A stretch of 64,000 nt of DNA from Pelobates cultripes (taxonomy: Eukaryota > Chordata > Amphibia > Anura > Pelobatidae): NCBI GenBank assembly GCA_933207985.1, contig OW240917.1:241139371-241203370 (forward strand), read 5' to 3'. The notes beneath the pieces were generated by a model. That model saw only the letters and a list, made by a program, of their open reading frames with translations, was not told where the DNA came from and did no database searches. The translations under genes and the position numbers were made by a program. Of the stretch, positions 10,116-20,670 are shown in pieces. How positions within the stretch are numbered: position 1 is the stretch's first letter; every line of letters begins with the position of its first letter.

Positions 10116-11500
10116 CGCTATACTATATGTCTCTGTGGGCCTGCATGATGATACATCGGTTCGGAACTCAGTTGCAGACGATTAAGCCTTTAACCGGTTG
10201 GCTATTGGATACCGTATGTGGAATCAGGGTGCTTTTGGACAGTGGGTAGCTGAAAGGGTGAGCTTATCTATGGATGTGTTGTTTTTCTGGGGTTCTTTGT
10301 TGGTGAAGTATGTTTTGGGTTTCTGATTTCCTGACACTCCCTGTCTGATAATGACCCAACAGAATGAAGATTTCATTAGCTCCAGATCAAATTATCTGAA
10401 CTCTTATCAGCCCAGACAAAGTAGAGCTTGGGAGGGAACTTGCCTTTGTTCCATTAATCACCCCCTGCACATTCAAGCTGTATAAATATATGGGGTTTGT
10501 TCAATCAAGTGTACTCTGTATCACCCTTCATCATGCCTCAGCTAATGAAGATACTCAGACCGAGTACTTGAGCTCTGTTACACGGACATCTCAACACAAT
10601 TAATCTGCAGCTTCCTCACAGTTGTATGTACTGGCAACTGGGTACCTCTGATGCCCCCATTTCTCCTCCTCAACTATCAGGTCCATCAACACAGTCAATC
10701 ACCCTCATATCAACTTAAAACGCTGCGTTATATACTGCAAAAACACTTTGATGTTCCCTTGGAGGACAACACACTCTTATCAGCATTAAATTGGCTATGA
10801 TGACCACTAGATAGCTGTAATTTGTATGTAGGTTCAAGGCTAGGGTCCTCATAGGATCCAAACGCGTAGACCACTACAAGCCCTACCTTATTGCGTATTG
10901 GCCTCTACATCTGGTGCATAAGATCACCCGGGAACTGCGAAACCAAGAGCACGATCTTCTATATTCTGCTAACTTCTATATTTTCCATAGAGTGGTGTCC
11001 CATGCTTATCCCTCATTTGTTGAAAGTAGAGAAAAGCAGATCTGGAAAACCATGGATGAAATGTATAGAGATCCACACAGACCTTTCTCAATGGTTTCCA
11101 TCTTGTTCAACGGCTAGCACCTCTCCATAAAGAACAGGTCATCTCCAGCTGGAGTGTCCCTTTCATTCCTGGTCAGCTTCTGATATCACAGATCTAGAAT
11201 GTGGCCCTGGATCGTCAAGTGAACAAGATTGTATGTTTAGGGTCATGGGCTCACTCCGAATCTAAAGGATTTATTCAAGTTTGAACTGAAATGTTCTAGA
11301 ATAGCCTCACTCAGCCTCATTCACATTCTGAGATTTATTCCCTAAACATCGAATTGTTGTGAATTAAAATCCAAATTTTGAAACCTTAGGTAAAATTGCC
11401 AAGCTGTTCATATAGTGGAGTTCACTGTGTATAGTGAATAAAATAGTATATGAAAGCCCTTTGCCCTCTTTGACTCATTGAAAACGGACATAATGGCCTG
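10116..11500. other. Unassigned DNA after the truncated retroelement
   Basis: No element ends are clear. A TATA-like tataaatata lies near 10484. One plus frame stays open for about 99 codons (10821-11117, listed separately). The stretch 11340-11400 has words of the common attcac/aaaatccaaatt family also seen at 25500, 35460 and 57170. It may hold displaced parts of the Penelope or Ty3 element, but nothing diagnostic is visible. Confidence 0.35.
10821..11117 (+). other. Unidentified open reading frame of about 99 codons
   Basis: The frame is open from the codon after a TAA at 10818 to a stop ending at 11117, with no ATG near its start. Its translation has ordinary protein-like composition (for example HAYPSFVESREKQIWKTMDE, then DPHRPFSMVSILFNG). 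I do not recognise the family. A second frame across the same bases is also open, which lowers its weight. It could be a fragment of a transposon protein or chance. Confidence 0.2.
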
Positions 11501-11507
11501 TGATTAA

Positions 11508-12068
11508 AGCGGCACTGTCACACTGTACTTACTTTTTCCTAATGCCTTCTTTTTATCTTCCTCTTTACTACCCTGTCTTTCTTTTTTTATTTTTCATCTA
11601 TTCCTAACTAAATACTTGTGAATTTTTCCTTCATTTTACTTTCTTAGATCTTACCTAAGCTCCTCTTCCTCTGCCATATAGTGCCAACATATTTTGCAGA
11701 GCGTGCATCAGTGTGTCTATATATGTTTGTGTATGGAAAGTGTCCCCAGAATCCCAGAATACTCTAGGAAAGTTTCCCCAGAATACTCACCCTTCCTCTG
11801 CATTCTTGCATTGCCTCCTTTTGGCAAGGTCCTGTGAAGTGGGCATGCGCGGGAATTTGACCGTGCGAACTAGCCGATGCAGTAAACGTCTTTTCCAGGA
11901 ACACTGAGGTGGTGGCGCTTAGAAAATAGATCCAGAAAAGAAATGAGGGAGTAAAATAAATAGTGGACCTCAAAGCTTTTGGGGGTGATTGGAGGGACAA
12001 TAAAGTGTAGAGGGAGCGGGGTAGGGGATACAAAAAACCCCCGCAGATGCGGCCATGTCATTGCTGCT
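11508..12068. repeat. TTAA-flanked MITE, 561 bp
   Basis: TTAA occurs at 11504-11507 and 12069-12072. The termini read inward AAGCGGCACTGTCA and, on the opposite strand, AAGCAGCAATGACA, an imperfect inverted repeat. TTAA targets point to Kolobok/T2 or piggyBac relatives. It contains a second copy of the gtgccaacatattttgcag segment (11678-11740) and short tandem agaat-type repeats near 11750-11790. Confidence 0.6.
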
Positions 12069-12102
12069 TTAAGGTTAAAGTGTGGCGCAAGTAAATCAAG
12101 GA

Positions 12103-12310
12103 TTAAACAATTTAGATCTGGTGAAACACCCCAATATTAAGATATAAAATATAACTTTTATTGTAACCATTACAATTATCCAAAACAAAGAAATATATAT
12201 ATATAGAGAGAGAACCCTCCCAATAAGCTGTGGAGTTAAAAACATACCCTATATTTCCAGTAAATTAGTATAAGTTCAAAAAACTACTAGTTTAAAGTTT
12301 TCCTGGACTC
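12103..12310 (+). repeat. Left inverted terminal repeat of the YR retrotransposon
   Basis: From ttaaacaatttagatc to about 12310 this matches the reverse complement of 17440-17650 at most positions. Shared blocks include gtgaaacacc, aatattaagatataaaa, ccagtaaattagtata and aaaaactac, with small indels. Continuous correspondence over about 200 bp makes chance impossible. Confidence 0.85.
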
Positions 12311-12595
12311 GATCCCTTTAATTGTTTGACTTTACTGCCCCATCCGGAACCTATACTTATCTTTTAGTTTCTTAGTTATCATTGGATTTATATGGGCTAC
12401 TGACATGGAGGGAACATGTGCCGGCTGTAAAATACATAGGGACTAGAATGAAGGCCAGGGAACAGGGGAGTGGGCCTTGACTTAGCTAGGAGGCAGGCAT
12501 AAGGATAAGGGGGAGTGGATTATAGGATTTGGAAAGGGGTGGCCTATAGCCACATAAACAGCTGCCATTTTAGGGAAAGCCCTCTTTTAATTTAA

Positions 12596-13155
12596 AGGAG
12601 CACTATAGGGTCAGGAACACAAACCTGTATTGGTTTGTGTTCCTATAGAACCACCATCTAGCCACCCTGGTCCTGTCATGCTCTCTAAACATAGTAAAAT
12701 CTTACTTGTATTCAAGTCTGGAGCTGATTACTTTGTCCCTGTTTCCTTCAGACCTGCCCACTGCCTGCTGACATCATCAGAAGTGATAGCCTGATCCAAT
12801 CACAGTGCTTCCCCATAGGATTGGCTGAGACTGCCAAAGAGGCAGATCAGGGGCAGAGCCAGCATGATTCAAACACAGCCCTGGCCAATCAGCATCTCCT
12901 CATAGAGATGAATTGAATCAATGAATCTCTATGAGGAAAGTTCAGTGTCTGCATGCAGAGGGAGGAGACACTGAATGTTTGGATGCATTTTAGGCAGCCA
13001 TGACCCAGGAAGGATCTCTAACAGCCATCTGAGGAGTGGCCAGTGAAGTTATCACTAGGCTGTAATGTAAACACTGCATTTTCTCTGAAAAGACAGTGTT
13101 TACAGCAAAAAGCCTGAAGGTAATGATTCCACTGACCAGAACAAATTCAATAAGC
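12596..13155. repeat. T2-like MITE within the YR element 5' region
   Basis: It starts TTAAAGGAGCACTATAGGGTC, followed by an imperfect hairpin (ggaacacaaacctgtat and its inverse). It ends with the accagaacaaattcaataagctgtag block. The same outline recurs at 24845-25362. The right TTAA is not preserved. Confidence 0.65.
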
Positions 13156-13361
13156 TGTAGTCAAGGAAATGATTTGGAAAGCTGAGTTTGTAAAAACGTT
13201 TTCCCTCCTCCCCCTAGAGGAATATTTAGACTTGAAAGAAGAGGACACGAAGGAGTAGGAAGAAACAGACGTAAGCATAGAAACATTCCTAAAACTTTAG
13301 GAAATTGGCTTAGGGCTTTCAGTATCCTGCCTAGTGTGTTAGCTGACAAATCACCAGATAA

Positions 13362-13725
13362 GTGCTCCCAATTGTTCTGTTATCAGGATGGTGTCTGGAA
13401 TGCTTATCCCATGTATGTGGGGCTTGCGTGGTGGAGATACAACGAGCAGATCCGTTAACGTCTGTCGGTCAATCCAGGTATGCGTTGGAATCAAATGGTC
13501 CTGACACATTCTGGATGAAATTGATGATGGCGCAAAAAGAAGTGCCATTTCAATCTGGAGCTGGCGCCGGTTACTCTTCCACCTCATCGGCTATGCATAG
13601 GAGGGGATATTGCTGACTCTTCAAAGAGGGGCAGTGTAAGTGAGGTGCAGCATGCCGATTTAAGCATGAATGTTCAGGGTGTGGCGGTGGACACGGTTTC
13701 AGTCAATGCTTCAAGTGAGAAAGTA
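13362..13725 (+). pseudogene. YR retrotransposon Gag-like protein with zinc knuckle, degraded
   Basis: One frame reads through a stretch with ESNGPDTFWMKLMMAQKEVPF and, after in-frame stops, continues to CRFKHECSGCGGGHGFSQC at about 13648-13710. This CCCH/CCHC-type cluster is characteristic of the Gag-like ORF1 of Ngaro/DIRS elements. At least two stop codons interrupt it. No intact start is visible. Confidence 0.6.
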
Positions 13726-13984
13726 TGCGCCTGCCGGGTCACCGGAGGTGCCACAACATCATCCTCTGCCACTGAGAGTTGCCGCAATGCTCTCATGGTT
13801 AAACAAGTACGGTAACCGTGATGATGCGATACTTCTTTGGGACGGTTTCACTTGAGGCTTCATGATTCCGTTTCAGAATAGGGTGGAGGTTCGTCGTTTA
13901 CATAATCTACGTTCGCTTAGTGACTTTCCTGAAGTCGTGCGTGACAAATTGTTTAAAGAAACACAGTTGGGACGGATGGCGGGA

Positions 13985-14825
13985 CCTTTTGTGGAACCGC
14001 CGATTCAGGATTTACGAGTTTCACTCTTGGGTGTTGTGCAGGAAGGAAGCAGGTAGGTTCACTACCTTCCTTACCCTAAAGGGTCATCAGTGAATGATGA
14101 TATCAATGGGGCACTCTGTTCCATTTCCAGGTGCACTGTTGGCAAAAGCGGACGTGGAGTCGACATTCCGCCTGCTGCCCATTCATCCCGCATGTCACCA
14201 TTTATTAGGTTGCTTCTTCGAAGGTAATACTACATTGATCTCTGTCTGCCCATGGGTTGCTCCATCTCATGTGCGTATTTTGAAAAATTTAGCACCTTGC
14301 TAAAATGGATTGTTAAGATATAGGCGGGCACTAAGTTTGTGGTTCATTACTTGGACGACTTTTTATGCATCAGTCCTTCTAATTCCAGTGCTTGCAGGAT
14401 CGGTTTAAGAACACTGGAATGGGTGGCTAAGGTTTGCGGGGTGCCACTGGCAGTGGACAAAACCGTATGGTCATCAACATGTTTGAGCTTCTTGGGTTGC
14501 TCTTAGGGAATGCGTTGCAGAAGTGCGGGGATCTAAGAAAGTGACATTACGCATGCTGCAGTCATTAATTTGGAGCTCGAATTTCACGTGCCAGGTGATC
14601 CCGGTGGGGAGGGTGTTCAATAGATTCTTGGCTAAAGCCACCAGTGGGGTACGGTCGCCACACCATTTCAACAGAGTGTCAGGACCCATGAAGGAGGACT
14701 TGGGAATTTGTGAACGTTTCTTGCGTGAGTTTAATGGCCGTGTTTTCTTTCGGGAGAAATTAGTCTTGTCGCCTGACTTAGAACTGTTCACGGATGCTTT
14801 AGATAGTGTTGGTTTTGGCATAAAA
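13985..14825 (+). pseudogene. YR retrotransposon reverse transcriptase and RNase H, degraded
   Basis: Segments in several frames align in the expected order: VEPPIQDLRVSLLGVV (near 13990-14040), GALLAKADVESTFRLLPIHP (near 14135-14190), the catalytic HYLDDFLCI (near 14342-14370), then VCGVPLAVDKT and a connection segment. The RNase H start LVLSPDLELFTDALDSVGFG ends near 14820. An internal deletion lies before ALLAKADVE. The RNase H is cut at 14821 by an insert. Confidence 0.75.
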
Positions 14826-15158
14826 AAACAGAGATAAGGGCAGCGCCAAAAAGACCTTTTAACATATAATAATCAAAATATGAGGGTAATCCGAATAAAA
14901 GAGTCTTAACTGAACTGATCTTCCTTAGATCATATAGTCTATAAAGTGCTTGGTCAGGAACAATGCCTCACTGTCCTTGCCCGGGCAGATCCACTCATAT
15001 TAAAAGATAAAACAAATAGAAAACCAAATAGTGTAATATGTCCAGTCTAATATAACAAATGATAAAAAGATGGTAATAAACTCACATATATTAAAGCTAT
15101 AGCTAGCTCTAGTGTGAAGAGCGTACAGCGGTACAATCCCCGCTTATGATGCGCTTTC
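14822..15158. repeat. Unclassified insertion inside the YR element
   Basis: YR-element coding stops at about 14821 and resumes near 15159. The insert is AT-rich and begins close to a gggcagcgccaaaaagac motif. A loosely similar motif borders an insert at 45463 in the minus-strand DIRS element. No target duplication or tail was resolved, so its class is unknown. Confidence 0.45.
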
Positions 15159-16141
15159 TTGTTTACACTGGGCGAGATTCCGAGCGGAGGCTCCAGAAGC
15201 ACAGGCAGAAGGTTTGTCTTGCCCGGCCAAGCTGTGGCAGCTCGGAACTTCATACTTGGAAGACTAATCAGAGAGTCATTGGCACCAAGCATATGGGCAG
15301 CATACAGTAAGGTATGGGACTCATGGGATGCAGCGTGGGGCTCTATTGAAGAGATTCACTCTGCGGAGGTACGTCTAGATGTTTTGTTATGGTATGTGTG
15401 TCCGTTTGTTCGCGTTGGGCGCCTCCCCGTCGGTTGTTGACCGTAATCTACCCGCGTTGGCGTTTCTCTTCAAATTAAACGGTTAGGAAGACTTGACAAA
15501 GCACTTTCTGCTCCGTCGGGCTCTCAAAGGTTTCCTTAAAGGGATGAAAGCTCCTGATACCAGGAGATCGGTCTCCTTTGACCTGCTCCTCCGGCAGGTT
15601 GGGGCATTGCAAGATCTTTGTTTTTTGCAATATGAAGTGCTGTTGTTTACAGTGGCATTTGTTTGGGCATTCTTTGGAGCTTTTCGTATTAGTGAATTGG
15701 TGAGTAGGAACTGGGTGCAGGCGAGGGGCATTCTAGTTTCGGATGTGGAAGTTTAAGAAGATAGGGTTGGTATTTATCTACGCCATTCTAAAACTGATGT
15801 GTTCGGTAAGGGCTGCTTGTTTAAATTAACTTGGTTACCCAACTCATGGGCATGTCCAGTAGATTGCGCTTCCCGGTATCTGGCTGTTCGTTTGTGCGCG
15901 AGAGGTTATTTTTTCATCCATAAAGATGGATCATCTCTGTCCAAATATTAGTTTACCTGTGTTCTTCACTTATGCTTGGGGCAACTGGGTCTGGAATCGT
16001 CACATTTTGGTACGCATTCATTTCGGATTGGGGCAGCAACGGAAGCGGCACGGTTGGGTTTCACTGATGAGCTGGTTAAAAAGATTGGCCGATGGGAATC
16101 AGTGAGGTTTAGGTCTTATGTCAGACCTGATTGGTTGGTTT
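15159..16141 (+). pseudogene. Tyrosine recombinase of the YR retrotransposon, frame broken
   Basis: The N-terminal part reads AARNFILGRLIRESLAPSIW then AYSKVWDSW (15237-15325). After a frame change, the catalytic core reads FVWAFFGAFRISELVS (15655-15705; the Arg of the first catalytic box), then LRHSKTDVFGKG (15780-15815). HSFRIGAATEAARLG (16013-16060; the HxxR box) and RWESVRFRSYVRP (16090-16130; the nucleophilic Tyr) follow. The layout matches DIRS/Ngaro recombinases, which act instead of a DDE integrase. Stops near 15440, 15756 and 15950 show decay. Confidence 0.8.
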
Positions 16142-16163
16142 AAGTCTAGGGGTGGAGGGGTGA

Positions 16164-16634
16164 GTGAAAGTGCTTACTATGTGTGGTTCTATATATTTCT
16201 CTTCTATTTTAAGTCGGGTCACCTGGATAGTAGGCCATTCCTTTGTCTACTGGGCGGAACAGAGAGCCGCGGTTCGACCTAGGGGCACACAGTTGGGCTT
16301 TCCTCATGATTCACTTACATTACATTGGTTTGTTTTTCGCGATTTCTGTTACAGTAACATATGCTCTGAATTATTTAGAAAAATAGGGCAGGGCATAGTC
16401 CCGGATTGTATTTTAATCCATGCCAGGGGTAATGATTTGGGCCTTGTACCACAAAGGAAATTGATTCGGTCCATGAAGAGAGACGTGGATAGGGTGAGAA
16501 GTTTGGTTCCCGGTGTAATTATTATTTGGTCTGAGATGGTGCCGCGTATGCATTGGTGTTTCGCTAGAATCCCTGCGGCGATTGCTACAAGTCACATTAA
16601 GGTCAATGAAGAGATTAGGGGGTGTTATAATTAG
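16164..16634 (+). CDS. SGNH-hydrolase-like ORF of the YR retrotransposon
   Basis: A frame of 156 codons stays open just downstream of the recombinase. VTWIVGHSFVYWAEQRAAV has the GHS motif of block I with the nucleophilic Ser. ILIHARGNDLG corresponds to the GGND-like block III, with the first Gly replaced by Arg in this copy. IIIWSEMVPR matches the later conserved block. Such domains have been described in vertebrate Ngaro-like retrotransposons, with unknown role (possibly esterase activity). The C-terminal catalytic Asp/His segment (expected after VNEEI) lies past the stop at 16634, and the DRVHLSDLG-like remnant near 16680 is in another frame. This copy is therefore probably truncated. Confidence 0.7.
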   Translation: MKVLTMCGSIYFSSILSRVTWIVGHSFVYWAEQRAAVRPRGTQLGFPHDSLTLHWFVFRDFCYSNICSELFRKIGQGIVPDCILIHARGNDLGLVPQRKLIRSMKRDVDRVRSLVPGVIIIWSEMVPRMHWCFARIPAAIATSHIKVNEEIRGCYN

Positions 16635-17439
16635 GCACAAAGAATTGGAAGCTATGCCACCTGGCTATTTCCGGTAGGATAGAGTACATCTTTCTGATTT
16701 GGGTATGGACTTCTTGAACTTGGCTTTTCAGGATGGATTGAGACAGGCTCTTGATAGGTGTGTGTGGGGTGGGGGGGCGCTCAGGTAGCTTGAAGTGGTC
16801 AAACTCTGTGCTGTGGCAGGGATAATTGGGGGTAGGTTGGCTTGGTTAGTGGTGTGAAGTTCTAGTTCAGGAAACATGGTTTATGTTTGCATTGATTTGG
16901 TAGGTTCGAGCTCGTCGTTAGCTCTGACCCAGGGTGTGTAGCGGTATCTCGGTATACCTCTACAAGTGGTCAAGGATGCCCCTGGTGGCTGAGTAACTGT
17001 TTGTGTCTTATGATAAATGCCATTTAAAATTTTCCATTTTTATATAGGGGTAGTGGTCTGTAAATGTTTTACATCGGAAAATTGTTGGGCTTCAATGTCT
17101 TTAAGTGTGTTCGACTCTGACCCCTTTTATACAATTTTATGTTTAAACAATTATCATTAATAAATAGCTGTGATATTTTCTCAAGTAATATCGGTGTCCG
17201 TGTTTCATTGGGGGGTGATCTTATGGTGGATTTATTAGGAACATGCCTAAGTGACGACTATGCGCATGTCAATCTATTCTTTATTTTTTGGTTATTTCTT
17301 AAGATACAATTATCCCTGGCACATTGGATTAGCTTATTAACCCTATATATGTGCGGACTTTTATAATATAATTGAATGGAACCCACCCTTTTCCTTCCCC
17401 TCCCCCCTGTTTTTTTATTTTAGAATCGTACATCTATCA

Positions 17440-17650
17440 CTATGCCAGAGTGAACCTTTAAACGGGTAGTTTTTCGAAATTATACTAATTTACTGGAAAT
17501 AGAGGATATGTTTTTAACCCCACGGCTTACTGGGAAGGTTCTTTATATATATTCTTGTTTTGGATAATTGTAATTGTTACAATAAAACTTATGTTTTATA
17601 TCTTAATATTGCGGTGTTTCACCATATCTAAATTGTTTGATCACTACTTT
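17440..17650 (-). repeat. Right inverted terminal repeat of the YR retrotransposon
   Basis: It is the reverse complement counterpart of 12103-12310. It contains attgtaattgttacaataaaa, an AATAAA-like signal, and ends near ctaaattgtttgatc. Downstream, 17684-17745 holds two tandem copies of a ccaggtaacagaggtgaac unit. Confidence 0.85.
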
Positions 17651-17814
17651 ATAGGGCTAAAACCCCTAAACCTTATGGTGAGACACCAGGTAACAGAGGT
17701 GAACAAGAATTTTGTTGACCACCAGGTAACAGAGGTGAACAAGAAATATCTTTCATCTATTTTTGTTAAGTAAATCAAGGAGAACTAGCCAAAATCTATA
17801 TGGATCATCCACTT

Positions 17815-19898
17815 TTTTTTTTTAAATTTGACAATTTTTATTGAGTCGTAAGATTGGCCGTTGGGTACAGAAAAAAAAAGGGTGTTTACAATAAAATTAA
17901 TAGGTATGCATCAGTAAAATACAAGGATATTCATCAATGAGCAGAATGATACACATAGAGGTTTGGTACATGTAGCCAAACATGAAAATAGTGTAAGGTT
18001 TCGCATCGAATAACTCGATGTGAGGTGTGACAGTTTCAGGGGGAAGACATAAGCATCCGGTACTTCAACATGTCATAGTACAATGTCTCACAATTTGGGC
18101 TTGTCAGCTTGTTGTTGTTGAGACGATGACAGTGAACTTGCAAGCCTAATTTGCCCCAGGTAGAGTTTTGTATTTCAATGGTGATCACCCCATTATAATA
18201 CAAAATGTAGAGGTATCAAATTTATTAGTCACCTATGCTCCCTCTTTGCTCCCTCCCTCCAATAGTGTTGGTCTCAACACAGTTGTCTTTTCTGGTTCCC
18301 CAATGACTGTAATTTCTAGAAATAAAATAGAATAAAGGAAAAGGTAAGTAAGGAAAGACAAACTGTACATTGTGGGTGCTTGTCACTGGTATCTCATATG
18401 AATGGAACTATCACATGGGGCTGTGCTCCCATGTGTGGCAGCCTCAGAACATATGGTGCATCGTTTGTTTGTCAATGTCATTTCAAGTATTGGTTTGTAT
18501 TATTGGTTTGTTGTATCAAGAAAATCAGGCGTTATCCGTAATACCACGACCTCTATCCCCCCCTCTTCATCATGCCTTTAACCCCTCACCCTCCACGTCT
18601 ACATTGTAAACTAACATAGTCTACAAACTTTATTTTTTTCCCGTTCCATCTATTCTCTCTGCTTCCTCCTTCAGCGGGACTATTCATGGAGCATGTGGCG
18701 GAACCAACCTTTCCACTGTGCACTGGAGAAGCCTGGTTGCTCGCCTGCTCCCTTTAGATTATGGCCCTGCAGTTCAGAGCTGTTATTCTCCCTGCTGAAA
18801 GGTTTATTCGTGCCTTTCTGCCAGGGTGTTCGGTAGATTCCATCTACCGAACAAACTACCGAACGATGGACCACCTGGGAGCTGGAGTGTGCCATCAATT
18901 GACCGCCCAGAAGCTGCGGTTAACCGCAGCTTAATTGATGAACGCTGGGTGGCCTTTGTTCGTCTGCCGAACTCGTGGCAGCGGCCATTTTACCTCCCGA
19001 ACGGCCAGCGCCCAAACTATGGAACTGAAAACGGATACTTATTGGCGCGAACACCACTGAGTCGCCAGCCTCCTTACCTTCCCATTCGGTAAGCAGAACC
19101 GAATGACTGTCCATTCGGTAGTTTCGCCGGATGAACAGCATCCCCCAGATAGCTAAGCCATGGAGCCTATTCGTGTAACGAAAGACTATGGGAAAGACTT
19201 TGGCTCCATGGCGATTGAACTGTATGTATGTGATCTGAGCGCCATTCGGTAGTAATGTGTGCTCAGATCTAAGCTATCTGGGGATATGTAGAATGTATAT
19301 GTTTTAGGTAATAAATGTGGCTGTATGTAATTTTATGTCTTTTACTGTATTGTTATTGCCATGTGGTTAATGGAGTTTTGCCTCTGTCCTGGGAGATAAG
19401 TGGATTACTTCCCAATTATCTCCAGGACAGAGAGGAGGGATTGTGATGTAATTGTGGGAGTGTTTAAAGGTGTATGTCTGTGATTGGCTAAGAGCCAATA
19501 TGTTTCCCAGTTTCCCATTTGGTCCCCTAGGGGAGTGTCCACCAGGTGGGAGACCTGCATAAAAGCTGGGCAGTTAGCCCCAGTAAACCAGTTCCTGCTT
19601 AACTCTCAAAGTGAAGTGTCGTCTCATTATTGGGGGAGGATTTATTGTATGCTGTTCCAGTTTGACTGCTAAGAGTGTAAACCTATTCGCATGGTTTTTC
19701 CTATTTGGCTGTATACAACATTCATATGCTTGAGAGCATTCATATGCTCCTATGGTTCAGTGGTTTTGGTGTCTGCTGCAGTGCTTGGAGTCCTCAGGAA
19801 GTGCTAGGAGCATCCTTCAACGGAGGGATCCAGTTGGGGTTCCCGTCGATCCGTTACAGAGCATGTCTAATATCAGTATCCGAGTGGTCAGATGTGGT
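17815..19898 (-). mobile_element. L1-like LINE 3' fragment with nested solo LTR
   Basis: The left end is a T-run followed by aaatttgacaatttttattg, as expected for a LINE poly(A) end in minus orientation. ATCATCCACTT occurs at 17804-17814 and again at 19899-19909, an 11-bp target duplication. Without the LTR at 18694-19858 the insert is about 0.9 kb and 5'-truncated. No coding sequence was recognised. Confidence 0.65.
18694..19858 (+). mobile_element. Solo LTR, family A, 1165 bp
   Basis: It starts TGTGGCGG and ends CCGTTACA. GAGCA occurs just before (18689-18693) and just after (19859-19863), an exact 5-bp target duplication. A CATAAAAG promoter-like box lies near 19557. It shares long blocks with 46694-47776 (for example the cactgtgca..tggagaagcctgg block and the tctgagcgccattc block). 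Related minus-strand copies are at 23822-24813 and 26265-26720. No internal coding region accompanies it. Confidence 0.85.
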
Positions 19899-19911
19899 AT
19901 CATCCACTTAA

Positions 19912-20463
19912 AATGAACTCTCCAAGCACCAAAACAACTTCTAAATTAAGTTGTTATGGTGCCAGGAGGCCCTCGGTCTCACTCTTATCTCAATTTCGAA
20001 TGGTTTAACCCCTAAGTTGCCTCCAGTGCTAGTCTCAGCTTCCCCTGGAGGCGTCCGGCTTCTTAAATTTCACTTACAAGAAGCGTGGAGGGGCGCCGCT
20101 GCTTGGTTGAGAGCAGTCCGATGACGCTCTCAGAGAAGCAGTGACTCTCCATTCACCAAACTGACTTATCTTTTTCAAGACCGTTTTGTGAATGTGGAGT
20201 CACTGCTTGACAGTGTCAAAGAGTGTCAGTTGATGGGTCTCAGCCAGTCAACGGCGCCTCTCCGCACTTCCCGTAAGTGAAATTGCAGAAGAAGTATGCC
20301 ACCAGGCAGGAGGTGAGACCAGTTCTGGAGGTAGCTTTGGGGGATAAACTGTTCGAAAACTGTTTAAAACCCTTGAAAGTATGAATGTGCCGGGGACCTC
20401 ATGGCACCATAACTTAATTTACATGAGGTTGTTATGGTGGCTTTTGCTAGTTAGACTGTCCCT
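19912..20463. repeat. TTAA-flanked T2-like MITE
   Basis: TTAA occurs at 19908-19911 and 20464-20467. Near the ends, ccaaaacaacttctaaattaag and caccataacttaatttacatga are inverted relatives of each other, and the right end reads actgtccctttaa. It abuts the LINE insertion. No coding content. Confidence 0.55.
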
Positions 20464-20670
20464 TTAACATAAAACCTGTTACCTTGTTAATGTTGACCTT
20501 ATAAAAACAAAACTATATAAATACAGAAAAAATAAAAACAGAACAAGTGAACGTAGGCCAATATTTACAAAGCAGTGGCATGTGATTTGCAGCAACGGAT
20601 ATATCTAATCAGCTGCGTGTTGTTTTCCAAAAAACGACAATGAACTGGGCTTATGATCAAATTAGATTTT

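Larger units (their letters stand above)
12103..17767 (+). mobile_element. Tyrosine-recombinase (DIRS-order) retrotransposon with SGNH-hydrolase ORF, degraded
   Basis: In order, it holds a terminal repeat (12103-12310), a nested MITE (12596-13155), zinc-knuckle Gag (13362-13725), RT and RNase H (13985-14825) and a foreign insert (14822-15158). A tyrosine recombinase (15159-16141), an SGNH-hydrolase ORF (16164-16634) and the terminal repeat in inverted orientation (17440-17650) follow. The RT-RH-YR order and the lack of DDE integrase define the DIRS order. The hydrolase ORF is a trait described for vertebrate Ngaro-like elements, whereas inverted termini are typical of DIRS1. AAGTAAATCAAGGA flanks it directly at 12089-12102 and 17768-17781. 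Frameshifts and stops make all but the SGNH ORF non-functional. Confidence 0.8.

Noticed and set aside
10540..10875. Possible third hammerhead around ctaatgaagatactc and aaacgcgtagacc.
   Set aside because: The core and GAAA are not in the required order or spacing, and no complementary stem I was found.
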